Assembly: GCA_030424595.1 (NCBI GenBank)
Contig: JAUHWG010000022.1
Coordinates: forward strand, 1 to 64,000
DNA from: Polyangia bacterium
Lineage (GTDB): Bacteria; Myxococcota_A; Polyangia; Nannocystales; Nannocystaceae
Length of the DNA: 64,000 nt
Direction of reading: 5' to 3'
Below, piece by piece: positions 1-9,051 of this stretch. The translations under genes were made by a program, and so were the position numbers. Within the stretch, counting starts at the first letter, position 1. The number at the start of each line of letters is the position of its first letter. The notes below the pieces were generated by a model. It did no database searches and had not been told where the DNA came from. It worked only from the letters and a program-made list of their open reading frames with translations.

Positions 1-639
1 GACATCGACGGTGAGGGCCCTGAGCCGGTGATGGATGTCATGTGTGAGATGGAGAAGGACGGTGGGGGGTGGACGATGGTCCAGCGTACGGTGTGGGAGC
101 CGGAGGAGACTGCGGCTCTATTTACGGGGATTGCCGGATGGGTGGACTCTACGATCGGCGAGGCGACTCCCGACAAGGCGTACCGGATGGCGGGGAAACA
201 CTGGGTCACGCTCAACGTCGAGAAGCGACATATGCTGGCGCACTCGCTGCGGAAGGCGGGGGACGGGAGCTCCTGTGCCCCGCTCTATTACACGGGGAAT
301 GGTGGCACCTTCGCGATCAACGGTAATCAGGTGACGATCAACGGGCTGAGCTCGAACGTCAACATGATCAACAATACTCAGCTCTCGACGAAGGACAGCG
401 GTCCGAGCACAGGCTGTGTCAACGCCAATAAGGGCGCTCCGTGGTTCTACTCCGGTTGCTGCAGCACGTGCCCGACCTTCGCCGGGTCATACTGGCCGGA
501 TCCCCACCCGATGGTGAACTACACCACTTCGGTGAGCGACATCTTCGGCAAGACGCCTGCGGTGGTCTGTAGCGGAGAGGCGCCGATCATCTCGCAGGGG
601 TACCAGGGGGCGAACAGCATGGAGTACTATATCCGCTAG
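1..639 (+). CDS. Fibrinogen C-terminal-like secreted protein, 3' part (5' end outside window)
   Basis: The frame is open from base 1 and stops at 637-639, so only the C-terminal 212 residues are seen. A CEMEKDGGGWTMVQRT motif near residues 15-30 is typical of the fibrinogen-like fold (C-x-M/T-D-GGGWT). The rest has paired cysteines (SGCCSTC) and a closing SMEYYIR, as in the G-SMEYYIR end of bacterial fibrinogen-like domains. Such domains bind carbohydrate or protein ligands outside the cell. The N-terminus, with any signal peptide or linker, lies upstream of the window. An exported surface or secreted adhesin-like role is inferred from the domain and from the run of lipoprotein genes downstream. 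Confidence 0.8.
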   Translation, partial: DIDGEGPEPVMDVMCEMEKDGGGWTMVQRTVWEPEETAALFTGIAGWVDSTIGEATPDKAYRMAGKHWVTLNVEKRHMLAHSLRKAGDGSSCAPLYYTGNGGTFAINGNQVTINGLSSNVNMINNTQLSTKDSGPSTGCVNANKGAPWFYSGCCSTCPTFAGSYWPDPHPMVNYTTSVSDIFGKTPAVVCSGEAPIISQGYQGANSMEYYIR

Positions 640-956
640 GAGACGCTGCCAATGACCGGGGGACGGATGTCCTGTAGACGCTGGCTACCGTGGCTCTAGC
701 CCGCTCCAAAGAGCCCTCTTGGCCCCGCCGGCCCTCGCCCCGCGACTCACCACAGAGCGTTGGGTCGGACAGGTCCCAGTGTCGACTCAACGACCAGCTC
801 GAGGTCGTCGATGTGCGCGATCATGGTCGTGGGCGGGGAGTCGTCGATGCTCTCGACCAGCAGCCGGGCTCAAGAGACTGTCCGCGCGCTAAGGCGCGGT
901 TAGGGGGGCTCGTATCGTCCCCTGGACTTTCACCCGACCATGAGGCATTGCGGCCT
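640..956. other. Intergenic stretch without a recognisable gene
   Basis: No open frame here has convincing composition. The only structure I see is a short GC hairpin at 882-899 (CCGCGC, 6-nt loop, GCGCGG) about 60 bp before the proposed start of the next gene. The next gene's frame stays open back to an ATG at 690, but the peptide encoded there has no protein-like features. Confidence 0.5.
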
Positions 957-2108
957 GTGCCTCAGGTCTCAAGACTCATATCGATCGGGACTCTGTCCCT
1001 CGCTCTCCTCGCCTGCGGTGCACCTGCGGGTGAAGGAGCTACACCTGCGAGCGCTTCGCCGGCTTCGCCGGCGGTCCCCGTGACCGCTCCGACGTCCGCG
1101 CCCAGCGGCGCCGAGGTAGAGCCTGCGGTCGACCCCAGCTCTGGCGCGAGAGCGGGTGCTCGCCTCTTGGTGGGCGGTGACGCTGGCCTGCGGGAGTTTG
1201 ACCTGGACGGCGCGATGGTCTCGCAGTGGACCAAGACGCCCGCGCTGTGGCCGAGGCGACTGGATGATGGTTCGGTGCTCTTCTTGGAGGAGAAGGGCGG
1301 GGCGCTGTCTCTGAAGCGGTACAGGCCCTCAGGCGAGGTCAAGGAGATCGCGCAGATTCCGACGGGCTTTGACGGTGCGGGCTGCAAGCTCAGCCCCAGC
1401 GCCGACGCGGAGGTCTCCTTGAGCGTGCAGTCCGACGGCGGGTTCACGGTCGATCAGGCGCACGGGCAGGTCTGCCTGACCATCGCCGACCGCAACGTCA
1501 ACATGGCCGACGTGAGCTTCGCGTTCCGCGTCGACATCGAGTCGGGCCGCGTCGACTCGAGCCTTGAGATGGACAACATCAATGAGTGCGCCAGCGGCCA
1601 GGCGCTGGTCTGCGCTGGGAGCCTGGGGGCTGAGCCCAAGCCTGCGGAGGCCGCTGGGGCGAAGTGGGCGTGGGAGTGGGACGCCGAGAGTCTTTCGCTC
1701 TTCCCCGCGGGAGTTCCCAAGGATGAGGCGGCGAAGCGTCTGTGCGGTGCGGACGTCGACCTGAGCGACGCCGATTCACGGGACTTCGGGTGTGCCTCGG
1801 AGGAGGGACGCTCCGGCAGCGGGCGCTTCGTCCTGGTCTCGGGTCTGCCCTCTGAGGGCGACTACATCCATCGCGAGCTCTTCGTCATCGATCTGCAGAG
1901 TGGTGAGGTGCTCGGCCTCCTCGGCGAGAAGGTCGAGCTCAAGCCGGTGACGGCCGAGGACGTCCTTACCGAGGGGTTCGGCAGCCTCGGGGTCGTCGGC
2001 GAGAGCGACGTACGATGGCTCGACGATGACCGGCTGTGGATCGACGGAGCTCTCATCGATGCCGGCGCGCGCAGGTCGACGAAGATCGACGGCCAGCTCG
2101 CCTGGTAG
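957..2108 (+). CDS. Lipoprotein of unknown function, possibly beta-propeller-like
   Basis: The GTG start at 957 is chosen because it places a classical lipoprotein signal at the N-terminus (SRLISIGTLSLALLAC, lipobox LLAC). The in-frame ATG at 690 would put 89 unlikely residues in front of it. After a short Ala/Pro/Ser/Thr linker the mature part (about 330 residues) contains strand-rich segments such as RLLVGGDAGLREFDLDG and DDGSVLFLEEKGG, which resemble blades of a WD40/TolB-like propeller; this is only a suggestion. It is probably anchored in the outer membrane. No enzyme motif was found. A Fic gene lies convergent just downstream. Confidence 0.65.
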   Translation: MPQVSRLISIGTLSLALLACGAPAGEGATPASASPASPAVPVTAPTSAPSGAEVEPAVDPSSGARAGARLLVGGDAGLREFDLDGAMVSQWTKTPALWPRRLDDGSVLFLEEKGGALSLKRYRPSGEVKEIAQIPTGFDGAGCKLSPSADAEVSLSVQSDGGFTVDQAHGQVCLTIADRNVNMADVSFAFRVDIESGRVDSSLEMDNINECASGQALVCAGSLGAEPKPAEAAGAKWAWEWDAESLSLFPAGVPKDEAAKRLCGADVDLSDADSRDFGCASEEGRSGSGRFVLVSGLPSEGDYIHRELFVIDLQSGEVLGLLGEKVELKPVTAEDVLTEGFGSLGVVGESDVRWLDDDRLWIDGALIDAGARRSTKIDGQLAW

Positions 2109-2143
2109 GTCGGCTCTCGGAGCGTGTGTGCATCCCTGGGGCC

Positions 2144-3424
2144 TCAAGGACGGGCTTCAACTCTTCGCTCGTCAGCGATGGGGACGCTCAGGTTGAGGAT
2201 CAGCCACGCGAGGCGCCACGGTCCGCGGGTATCGTCCGCTGCTCGAGCGATCACGAAGACAGGCTCGGCGACCCCCAGCCGGAGTCCGGCCCTCGTCATC
2301 ACATAATCGAGCGCGAGCCTGGCGGTGCGGGCGTTGCCGTCCTCGAAGGGGTGAAAGAAGCAGATGTCGAGGTAGACCCGGGCGGCGCGGACAAACCAGG
2401 GAATGTGGTCGTGGTTGGCCTCCGCGAGGTAGGCTCGAAAGGTCTCCTGGCCGCCGCTGTAGCGCTCGCGTCCTCCCTTGGCGATACCCGGCCCCTCGCG
2501 GTAGGGGGAGCGCCGGAGGCCGAGGAGACAGGCGTTCCAGGCGGCCAAGCGCGGCCAGTTGAGGCTTCTCGCTCGCGTTGCGGTTTGTCGGGACATGGCG
2601 AGGGCTGAGAGCATCCGCTCCGCCCGCTCGGGATCGCGTCGGCGTTCGACGCCCTCGATGAAGCGGCGATGGCCGTCGACGGGCTCGAGCGGGGCTCTGT
2701 AGCGTTCTAGGTCCGCGTTGAAGGCGGTCTGGCGGGCGTTGATCCAGGCGAGGGTCGCGTCCGGTCGCGGACGCTCGAGCTGGCGCTGGACGGCGACGCC
2801 GAGCTCGGCCCCGGCCGCGCGGGTGGTGGTGTCGTCAGGCTCGGTCCAGCTCGCGAAGCGGCCGGAGACCACCCTGAGGATCTCTGCGCGGGAGCCCGCG
2901 CTGTCGAGCGACCAGGCCTGGAGGTACCAGACGAGAACCGTGGTGAGGGTCTGGTACCAGGCGTCTGAGGCCTCGCTGCGCGCCACGACCCATGCGGTCA
3001 GGGACCCTGCCGCGTGTTCGACGGTCGTCGCGACGTCGGCGTGCTCGACCGGCGCGAGGGCGGCGAACTCGTCGGCGAGCGAGGCGATCACATCGCGCCA
3101 CTCCTCGACCGCGCCGAGGACTCGGGCGCTGGTGGTATCCGGGGGCTCATGACCTCGGAGCACGCTGTGTTGGGGGCAGCACCAACCGCCGACCAGCCCG
3201 CCGCTCCCCGTCGACCACCGCCAACCGGCGGACCAGGCCCCGAGGGTCTCGATGATGAGGGTGTCGATGTGGGCTTCGGTGGCGATCCGTCGACGTTGGT
3301 CCCGCGGCGCCGCGTCGGCCGCGAGGAGGGCCGCCGTGATCCTCTCTTGGGGCAAGACGCGCTTCTCTGCGAGTCCTTCGCCGAGCTCGGCCCAGGTGAG
3401 GTGGGAGATGCACAGCACGGTCAC
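2144..3424 (-). CDS. Fic family protein (putative AMPylase)
   Basis: The C-terminal third carries a complete Fic signature HPFEDGNARTAR (H-x-F-x-D/E-G-N-x-R-x-x-R), in which His is the catalytic base and GN binds phosphate. Fic proteins transfer AMP or another phosphate-containing group to protein hydroxyls. The roughly 300 residues upstream are helical and Ala/Arg-rich with no family I recognise. No inhibitory [S/T]xxxE[G/N] motif was spotted, though its absence was not proven. The start is uncertain: GTG at 3424 (VTVLCISHLTWAELGE) is preferred, while ATG at 3484 would add about 20 unlikely residues. No antitoxin-like small gene is adjacent, so a solitary Fic enzyme is inferred. Confidence 0.85.
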   Translation of the reverse strand: MTVLCISHLTWAELGEGLAEKRVLPQERITAALLAADAAPRDQRRRIATEAHIDTLIIETLGAWSAGWRWSTGSGGLVGGWCCPQHSVLRGHEPPDTTSARVLGAVEEWRDVIASLADEFAALAPVEHADVATTVEHAAGSLTAWVVARSEASDAWYQTLTTVLVWYLQAWSLDSAGSRAEILRVVSGRFASWTEPDDTTTRAAGAELGVAVQRQLERPRPDATLAWINARQTAFNADLERYRAPLEPVDGHRRFIEGVERRRDPERAERMLSALAMSRQTATRARSLNWPRLAAWNACLLGLRRSPYREGPGIAKGGRERYSGGQETFRAYLAEANHDHIPWFVRAARVYLDICFFHPFEDGNARTARLALDYVMTRAGLRLGVAEPVFVIARAADDTRGPWRLAWLILNLSVPIADERRVEARP

Positions 3425-3579
3425 GCGGAGGATCGCACACTCGGGTGCTCCTCGCCCTGCTGCGCGCGGCCCTTGTCGGCGCATCTTCGAGCTGGCCCGC
3501 TGGGATGGGCGCTATGGGCGACACTCCCCGCGGAGCCGATGTTCAGGCGGGGCGACGCGTTTTTGTAGTAGGAGAACAT

Positions 3580-5502
3580 ATGCCCAGAGCCGAGCGTCAC
3601 CATCCATCCTTCGCCCTCATCTCGCTCGCGCTCGCGTCGGCCATGGCGGTCACTGGCTGTAGCGGTGATGACTCGGCGACGACGGACTCGGCGACCGGGA
3701 CGACGGTTGGCACCGCGACCGCGACCGCGACCGCGACACAGGGCAGCACGTCGACCGCGACGAGCACGGGCTCGACGTCGATGACCTCGTCCGCGAGCGA
3801 GGGGTCGAGCACCTCGACGACGACCGAGAGCACGGGGCCCTCGACGGTGACCGATCCGACGACATCGTCGACGACCGATCCGACGACGTCGACGACCGAG
3901 CCGGTGACGACAGGGGACACGTCGACGACCGGGGACGTGCCCTGCGCGATGGGGACGATCGTCTGCGAGGACGACACCGCCAAGACCTGTGACGGGATGG
4001 GCGGCTACTCCGACGAAGAGGTCTGCGAGAACGTCTGCGTCGACGGTGTGGGCTGTCTCTTCTGCGACCCGGGATCTACCCGATGTAACGGCGAGGAGGT
4101 CGAGGTCTGCAACCAGGAGGGCGACGCCTGGGTCCCGGGGGACAGCTGCGATGAGCTCCAGGGGCTCTCCTGCGATCCCGATCCCGGCAGCTGCGTCGGC
4201 GCCTGCGCCAACCTCGGGCTCTCCTATGTCGGCTGTGACTACTACCCGACGGTGCTCCAGCAGCATGACAGCTACAACACCGCGCCGGGCAACGTCTACT
4301 CGATCGCGGTCGCCAACACGACCGACCAGCCAGCGGCGATCACCGTCACGCAGGGCGCAAACCAGGTGGCCAGCTTTGACGTCCCGGCCTCGAGCGTCAT
4401 CGTCCAGAACCTGCCCTGGGTGAACGCGCTGACCAAGGGCAAGGGGCCGAGCGTGATGGTCGCCGACGGCGCCTACCGGGTGCGCTCGACCGTGCCCGTG
4501 ACCGTCTATCAGTTCAACCCGCTGCAGTCGACGACGACCAACGACGCGTCGCTCCTGCTGCCCGTCAACACCTGGCGCAACGAGTACATCGTCGCGTCCT
4601 GGCCGACCTGGATCAACAGCTACCCGGGCTTCTACGCGGTCGTCGCCCAGAAGGACGACACGACGGTGACGGTGACGCCGTCGGCGACCGGCAAGACCGT
4701 CCAGGCGGGCGCGGGGATCGGCGCCAACGGAGAGGGCGTCGTCGTCCTCGGCGAGGGAGATGTCCTCCAGGTCATGTCCAGCGGCACCGGCGATGTGACC
4801 GGGACGATCGTCAGCGCCGACAAGCCGATCCAGGTCTTCGGCGGTCATGAGTGCACCAACGTGCCGCTGAACGTCTCCGCCTGCGATCACCTCGAGGAGT
4901 CGATGTTCCCGATCGACACCCTCGCCAAGGAGTACATCGTCGCGCCGCCGGTGCAGGTCCCGAACACCAACCTGGACAAGGCCCAGGTCGTCCGGGTGAT
5001 CGCGACCGAGGACGCCACGACGCTGACCTTCGACCCGGACCAGCAGGTCAACAAGAGCCTCGCGAAGGCCGGCGACTACCTCGAGATGTCGCTGACGACC
5101 GCCGCGTTCAAGGTCTCGGCCGACAAGAAGATCATGGTCTCGCAGTACATGGTCGGGCAGTCCGCGAACTTCGGGACCTCGGATCCGTCGATGGTCCTCG
5201 CCGTCCCGACCGAGCAGTACCGGACCGACTACCTCTTCTACGCCGCGCCGAGCTGGACGAAGAACTTTGTCGACGTGATCGGCCCCAACGGGGTCAACGC
5301 GACGGTCGACGGCGGGGCGGTGATGGGCTGGAAGCCGATCGGGAACTCAGGCTTTAGCGTCGCCCACGTCGAGCTCGACAAGAACCTCGCGACCCACACG
5401 GTCGCCGGCGACGAGAAGGTCGGGATCACCGTCTACGGGGTGCAAAGCTCGGGCTCGTACTGGTTCCCGGGCGGCTTGGATCTCGACGTCGTGCCGCAGT
5501 GA
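3580..5502 (+). CDS. IgGFc-binding-like surface lipoprotein
   Basis: ATG 3580 has a strong Shine-Dalgarno (GTAGGAGAACAT before it) and is followed by a signal with lipobox VTGC. About 90 Thr/Ser-rich residues form a linker, then a Cys-rich segment (roughly residues 115-215), then a domain of about 420 residues. That domain matches the IgGFc-binding N-terminal family seen in many delta-proteobacterial surface proteins: YNTAPGNVYSIAVANTT, GAYRVRSTVPVTVYQFNPL, DASLLLPVNTW and the repeated ADKPIQVFGGHECTNVP. Despite the name, no IgG binding should be assumed in a soil or marine bacterium. A paralogue lacking most of the Cys-rich segment lies at 14414-16096. Confidence 0.85.
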   Translation: MPRAERHHPSFALISLALASAMAVTGCSGDDSATTDSATGTTVGTATATATATQGSTSTATSTGSTSMTSSASEGSSTSTTTESTGPSTVTDPTTSSTTDPTTSTTEPVTTGDTSTTGDVPCAMGTIVCEDDTAKTCDGMGGYSDEEVCENVCVDGVGCLFCDPGSTRCNGEEVEVCNQEGDAWVPGDSCDELQGLSCDPDPGSCVGACANLGLSYVGCDYYPTVLQQHDSYNTAPGNVYSIAVANTTDQPAAITVTQGANQVASFDVPASSVIVQNLPWVNALTKGKGPSVMVADGAYRVRSTVPVTVYQFNPLQSTTTNDASLLLPVNTWRNEYIVASWPTWINSYPGFYAVVAQKDDTTVTVTPSATGKTVQAGAGIGANGEGVVVLGEGDVLQVMSSGTGDVTGTIVSADKPIQVFGGHECTNVPLNVSACDHLEESMFPIDTLAKEYIVAPPVQVPNTNLDKAQVVRVIATEDATTLTFDPDQQVNKSLAKAGDYLEMSLTTAAFKVSADKKIMVSQYMVGQSANFGTSDPSMVLAVPTEQYRTDYLFYAAPSWTKNFVDVIGPNGVNATVDGGAVMGWKPIGNSGFSVAHVELDKNLATHTVAGDEKVGITVYGVQSSGSYWFPGGLDLDVVPQ

Positions 5503-6084
5503 GCCCCGGCAGCGCTCGCCGGCGGGAGATCGGCCAAGGTGCGCCCGAGAGGAGGGACCTCGCGCCGATGATCCCTGAGGACCGCGCCGCGCGGGCCCGC
5601 TCGAGCGAGCGCGCCGACGCCCGTCGAGGCCGCCGATGACCGGGCTTGGACGACGTTCTGCGCGCAAACAGGCTTTGACGTCCCTCCTGACCTCATCGAT
5701 CCTAGAGCTGCCTGTCGCCGGGTCCATCGGAGGGTTGGTAGGTGTGTGTAGAGATGATCGACCCGGCGACGGCTTGTTTTTTGGTTGAGCGTAGGACCCG
5801 CAGGTAGCTCGCCTCTGGAGCCCGACGGACCGTCGATATCAGGGGGCGGGAGAGGGGCCCAGCGAGCGGCCGAGTCCGCCGAGGGGTCGGTCGTCGCGGT
5901 GAGCTCCTGAGAGGCGTGAGCCCGGCTGCCGACGAGCCGCGACAGTGCAGGCGAGCGGGGCATTGACGGCCCCTTCGGTCGGTCTCCGGGGAAGTGCGAG
6001 GTGCTGAGTCGACGAGCCGGATCCGCGTCTGCGACCGACGTGGGCGGGCTAGACGCTACCGAAGCGCCGTGATACCTGGCCTCC
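5503..6084. other. 582-bp intergenic region, no gene recognised
   Basis: Open frames exist on both strands only because of GC bias; none has a recognisable domain or signal. A T-run (TTGTTTTTTGG) lies near 5775 without a clear hairpin before it. The stretch just before the next ATG (6085) probably holds its promoter. Confidence 0.4.
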
Positions 6085-7218
6085 ATGCGACGCCTCCTCG
6101 TCGGCCTCACGTGCTCCGCCGCCCTCGCCTGCAACAGCTCCGGCGGCGGCGAACCCTGCTCATTCAGCAGCGACTGTGCGGAGGGGGTCTGCGAGGAGGG
6201 GCAGTGCGTCGCGGGCAGCGAGAGCGGGTCGGCGAGCGCGAGCTCGAGCAGCTCCGCTGGGACGGGGGGCGAGACGTCGAGCGGCACCGGTGACACCGCG
6301 GGGATCGCCCGGGGCGAGCCCTGCGATCCGCTGGTCCCGCTGGCCTGCGCGGAGGGGCTGGTCTGCACCCCCTTCGCCACCTGCGAGGAGACCTGCGACG
6401 AGGAGCACTGCGGCGGCAACGACAACTTCTGCTACTCGACGAGCTTCGATCGCGTGTGCAACGGCGCAGAGCGCCCCTACTGTGTCAGCGCCAGCGGGGC
6501 GATGAAGGTGTGCAACGACGTCGACGTCGAGCCCCCGTGGCGCTTTTGCGACGACGGCACCAACGTCGCGCACTACTACCACTTCCTGCCCTTGCCGACC
6601 GACGAGTGCGTCTCCGGCGGGTTCTACTTCGCGACCTCGCACATGTGCCTGAGCGGGGTGACGCAGAGCTCCACCAAGCTGCTCGGCGGCAACGTCGAGG
6701 TCTACACCGACGACCCGACCGGCTTCACCGATCCCAGCGCCTGCGACTACTTCTCGGAGCTCGAGCTGACGAACCTCCGGGCGATCGGCGGGACCGTGCG
6801 GGTCGGCCACCTCTCGGGGATGACCCAGCAGAGCGACCTCGAGGTCAGCTTCCGCGAGCTGAAGATGCCCTCGCTGCAGGTGGTCTACGGCGGCTTCCAC
6901 TACTACGACGCGGAGTTCGCCGAGGTGATCAATCACCCCGGGCTCGAGTACATCGGCGGCTTTTTGACCCTCTCGGGTCTGCCGAACCTCGAGACGGCGT
7001 ATCTGCCAGGTCTCCGCGAGATCCGCGGGAGCCTGCGGATCGACGGCACGCCAGCGCTCAAGACCCTGGTGATGGACTCGATCGAGGTGATCGACGGCTA
7101 CGTCTCGATCCGCAACGCCCCCTGCGTCGATCCGGCCGTGGTCGCGAAGATCGAGGCCGCGGCGACCGGGCCGGTGTCGATCGACGCGGGCACCGTCGCG
7201 ACCGGGGTTGGATGCTAA
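6085..7218 (+). CDS. Cys-rich lipoprotein with leucine-rich, receptor-L-like repeats
   Basis: The N-terminus MRRLLVGLTCSAALAC is a lipoprotein signal. Residues 20-45 hold a small Cys module (EPCSFSSDCAEGVCEEGQC), followed by a Ser/Gly/Thr linker and a second Cys module (about 75-160). The C-terminal 180 residues show irregular leucine-rich strands (LELTNLRAIGGTVRVGHL, LEYIGGFLTLSGLPNLE, LREIRGSLRIDGTPALK) like the receptor L-domain/BspA-type fold. These are exposed binding domains. The linker style matches the other lipoproteins in the window. Substrate unknown. Confidence 0.75.
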   Translation: MRRLLVGLTCSAALACNSSGGGEPCSFSSDCAEGVCEEGQCVAGSESGSASASSSSSAGTGGETSSGTGDTAGIARGEPCDPLVPLACAEGLVCTPFATCEETCDEEHCGGNDNFCYSTSFDRVCNGAERPYCVSASGAMKVCNDVDVEPPWRFCDDGTNVAHYYHFLPLPTDECVSGGFYFATSHMCLSGVTQSSTKLLGGNVEVYTDDPTGFTDPSACDYFSELELTNLRAIGGTVRVGHLSGMTQQSDLEVSFRELKMPSLQVVYGGFHYYDAEFAEVINHPGLEYIGGFLTLSGLPNLETAYLPGLREIRGSLRIDGTPALKTLVMDSIEVIDGYVSIRNAPCVDPAVVAKIEAAATGPVSIDAGTVATGVGC

Positions 7219-7301
7219 GAGCTCGAGACGAACAAGGCGCGCGGGCTGAGGTGACGCGGGCCTTCGCCGCGGGTTTCTAGAGCTGCTGCCGTTCCGATCG
7301 C

Positions 7302-8783
7302 CTAGAGAATATCGGAGAGCTTGAGCGCGACGCCGAAGACGCCGAGGCACATCTCGTCGAGGGTCTCCTCGCCGAGGTAGACGTCGACCGGCGCGTCCAG
7401 GTTCTGCTGGTTCAGGGCGTCGACGACGAAGGGGTTGGAGAGCGAGTTGTTGTAGTCGCAGCGCAGGTAGAGCTGGTCGCCGGAGCGGATCTGCGGGACC
7501 TGGTCGAGCGGCGCGTCGTAGTCGTAGGTGCGCTGCCAGCCGAAGTCCCAGTCCGGGGTCTCGACGAGGCACTCGGTGTCGGGCTCGTCACCCTGGGGGT
7601 TCGCGTGCTTGAGCTGCACCTGCATGTTGGTGCCGACGTAGTGCATGTGGGTGCCGGCGGCGAAGATCCGAAGGTCGGGGATGTCGTCGAGGCGGAGGAT
7701 CATCGTCTCGCTGTGCTCGTCGGCGCCGGCGGGGATCTTGAACTGGATCCCGTTGTCGTCGTTCGGCCCGGGTTGGAGGCCGAAGCCGTCGCCCCAGGAG
7801 CTGTACTCGTTGCCGATGAGCTGCATCAGCGCGAGGTAGGTCGGCAGGCTGGGGTGGTAGCGGAGATCGAGCGAGGTCGAGTCATCGACCTCGGGGCCGG
7901 AGCCGGTCGGGTGGTAGTGGACGTTGACGATGATCCGCGCGCCGGCGGCGATCCGGTAGGCGGTGTCGGGCGGGGTCTCGGACGGGGGCATGCCTGGGGC
8001 CCAGGCGCCGATGAGCGAGGTGTTGCCGATCCCCGGCCCGCCGAAGCAATCGTACTGACCGTTCTCGTCGGCGAGGTCGGCGGAGGTGCCGTTCTCGTCG
8101 ATGTAGATGAGCACGTGGTGGACGATCTTCGGGTTGCCGGGGCGGATCTGGATCCCGTTGATCCAGGCGTCGAGGTCGTAGCCGGGGTCGATCGAGTAGC
8201 AGACGAACTTGTCCTTGTTGCCGTCGACGGTGATGCCGCTCGGGATCATGAAGCTCTCGTCGGCGTCGGCGAGGTCTGTGCTCGGCGGCTCCGGCAGCGG
8301 CGCGGCGTTGGTCGGGTCGCCCTCGGGTGCGCCGGCGTCGGCCCAGGCCCGCAAGAGCGCCTGCTCGGCGTCGTTCAGGCGGAGATCGTTCTTCCAGCCG
8401 TGACGGGGCTGGCACTCGTCGGTCTCGGCGGCGAGGAAGGGCGGCATGCTGCCGTCCTCGATGGCGTCGGCGAGGAGAGAGGCCCAGCCCTTGGCGTCCT
8501 CGTAGGAGGTCAGGGAGAAGGGGGCGATCCCCCCGGCCTCATGGCAGCCGGCGCACCTGCCCGCGACGAGGGGCGCGATGTCCTGATGCCAGGTCGGCGC
8601 CGCCGCTTCGCCGCTGTCGCTGTCGGTGCCGCTGTCGGTGCCGCTCTCAGTGCTGGTCGCGGAGGCTTCGGTCGCCGAAGCTTCGGTCGTCTGGCCCCCG
8701 CCGCCGCAGCCGAACATCGCCACCGCGGTGATGGTGAGGGCATGGGCGATACCGCGAGGGGCGAAGACCAAGGCGTGCGACAT
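7302..8783 (-). CDS. Cytochrome c / type II copper monooxygenase-like lipoprotein
   Basis: After a lipoprotein signal (AVAMFGC) and a Thr/Ser/Asp linker comes one c-type haem site CAGCH (about residue 77). This is followed by a region with the copper-ligand pattern of peptidylglycine alpha-hydroxylating and dopamine beta-type monooxygenases: VHHVLIY (HH), VNVHYHPTG (HxH), GTHMHYVG (HxH) and a Met in LDEMCLG near the C-terminus. The family uses CuH and CuM centres to hydroxylate C-H bonds with O2. The haem domain could deliver electrons in place of ascorbate (inference). ATG 8783 is preceded by TAGCTT at 6 nt, with TTGCGG 17 bp further upstream. Confidence 0.8.
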   Translation of the reverse strand: MSHALVFAPRGIAHALTITAVAMFGCGGGGQTTEASATEASATSTESGTDSGTDSDSGEAAAPTWHQDIAPLVAGRCAGCHEAGGIAPFSLTSYEDAKGWASLLADAIEDGSMPPFLAAETDECQPRHGWKNDLRLNDAEQALLRAWADAGAPEGDPTNAAPLPEPPSTDLADADESFMIPSGITVDGNKDKFVCYSIDPGYDLDAWINGIQIRPGNPKIVHHVLIYIDENGTSADLADENGQYDCFGGPGIGNTSLIGAWAPGMPPSETPPDTAYRIAAGARIIVNVHYHPTGSGPEVDDSTSLDLRYHPSLPTYLALMQLIGNEYSSWGDGFGLQPGPNDDNGIQFKIPAGADEHSETMILRLDDIPDLRIFAAGTHMHYVGTNMQVQLKHANPQGDEPDTECLVETPDWDFGWQRTYDYDAPLDQVPQIRSGDQLYLRCDYNNSLSNPFVVDALNQQNLDAPVDVYLGEETLDEMCLGVFGVALKLSDIL

Positions 8784-8789
8784 GCGCTC

Positions 8790-8795
8790 AAGCTA
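8790..8795 (-). promoter_or_regulatory. Putative -10 box (TAGCTT), 6 nt before the start of the cytochrome c/copper protein
   Basis: On the minus strand TAGCTT ends 6 nt before ATG 8783. A TTGCGG hexamer lies 17 bp upstream of the box. No Shine-Dalgarno is present. The geometry puts the transcription start at or next to the A of ATG. Confidence 0.5.
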
Positions 8796-8993
8796 GGAGA
8801 TCGAGCCCAGCACCGCAAGGCGAGCCGTCGTCGCCGTGCTCTGTCGATCGCAGGCCGAGCCTGGTGGGTCGTCGCGAGCTTTCCCCGCCTCTCGCTCGTG
8901 GGGTCCGTCGGCCGCCCCCGGGGCCCAGCAGCTCCGCGCGCGGCGTCGATGCTGCGGGAGCGGAGGATCGTTTGTCTGGTCGAGAACGAGAGA

Positions 8994-9021
8994 GGGCGCG
9001 CCCCTGTGAGGGAGCGCGCCC
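8994..9021 (-). terminator. Hairpin downstream of the cyclophilin gene
   Basis: GGGCGCGC (8994-9001) pairs with GCGCGCCC (9014-9021), and the loop contains a further CCC/GGG pairing. On the minus strand it is followed by a pyrimidine-rich TCTCTCGTTCTCG. It lies 30-58 bp past the stop of the minus-strand cyclophilin gene, so it is a likely intrinsic terminator. Confidence 0.6.
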
Positions 9022-9051
9022 AGCCGCGGTCACGAGGTGTCGCGGGGCGGA

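Noticed and set aside
690..760. Additional copy of the palindromic element
   Set aside because: Only short stretches (CTACCGTGG, CTCCAAAG) resemble copy D and its flank; the inverted ends and core are absent.
690..956. Upstream start of the 957-2108 lipoprotein gene
   Set aside because: It would bury the lipoprotein signal behind 89 residues of unlikely sequence.
5503..6084. Small RNA or terminator around the T-run near 5775
   Set aside because: No stable stem precedes the T-run and no promoter was found; not enough to call.
5433..6425. Long minus-strand frame across 5.4-6.4 kb
   Set aside because: It overlaps a clear lipoprotein gene, has no domain or signal, and its composition is typical of a GC-rich shadow frame.
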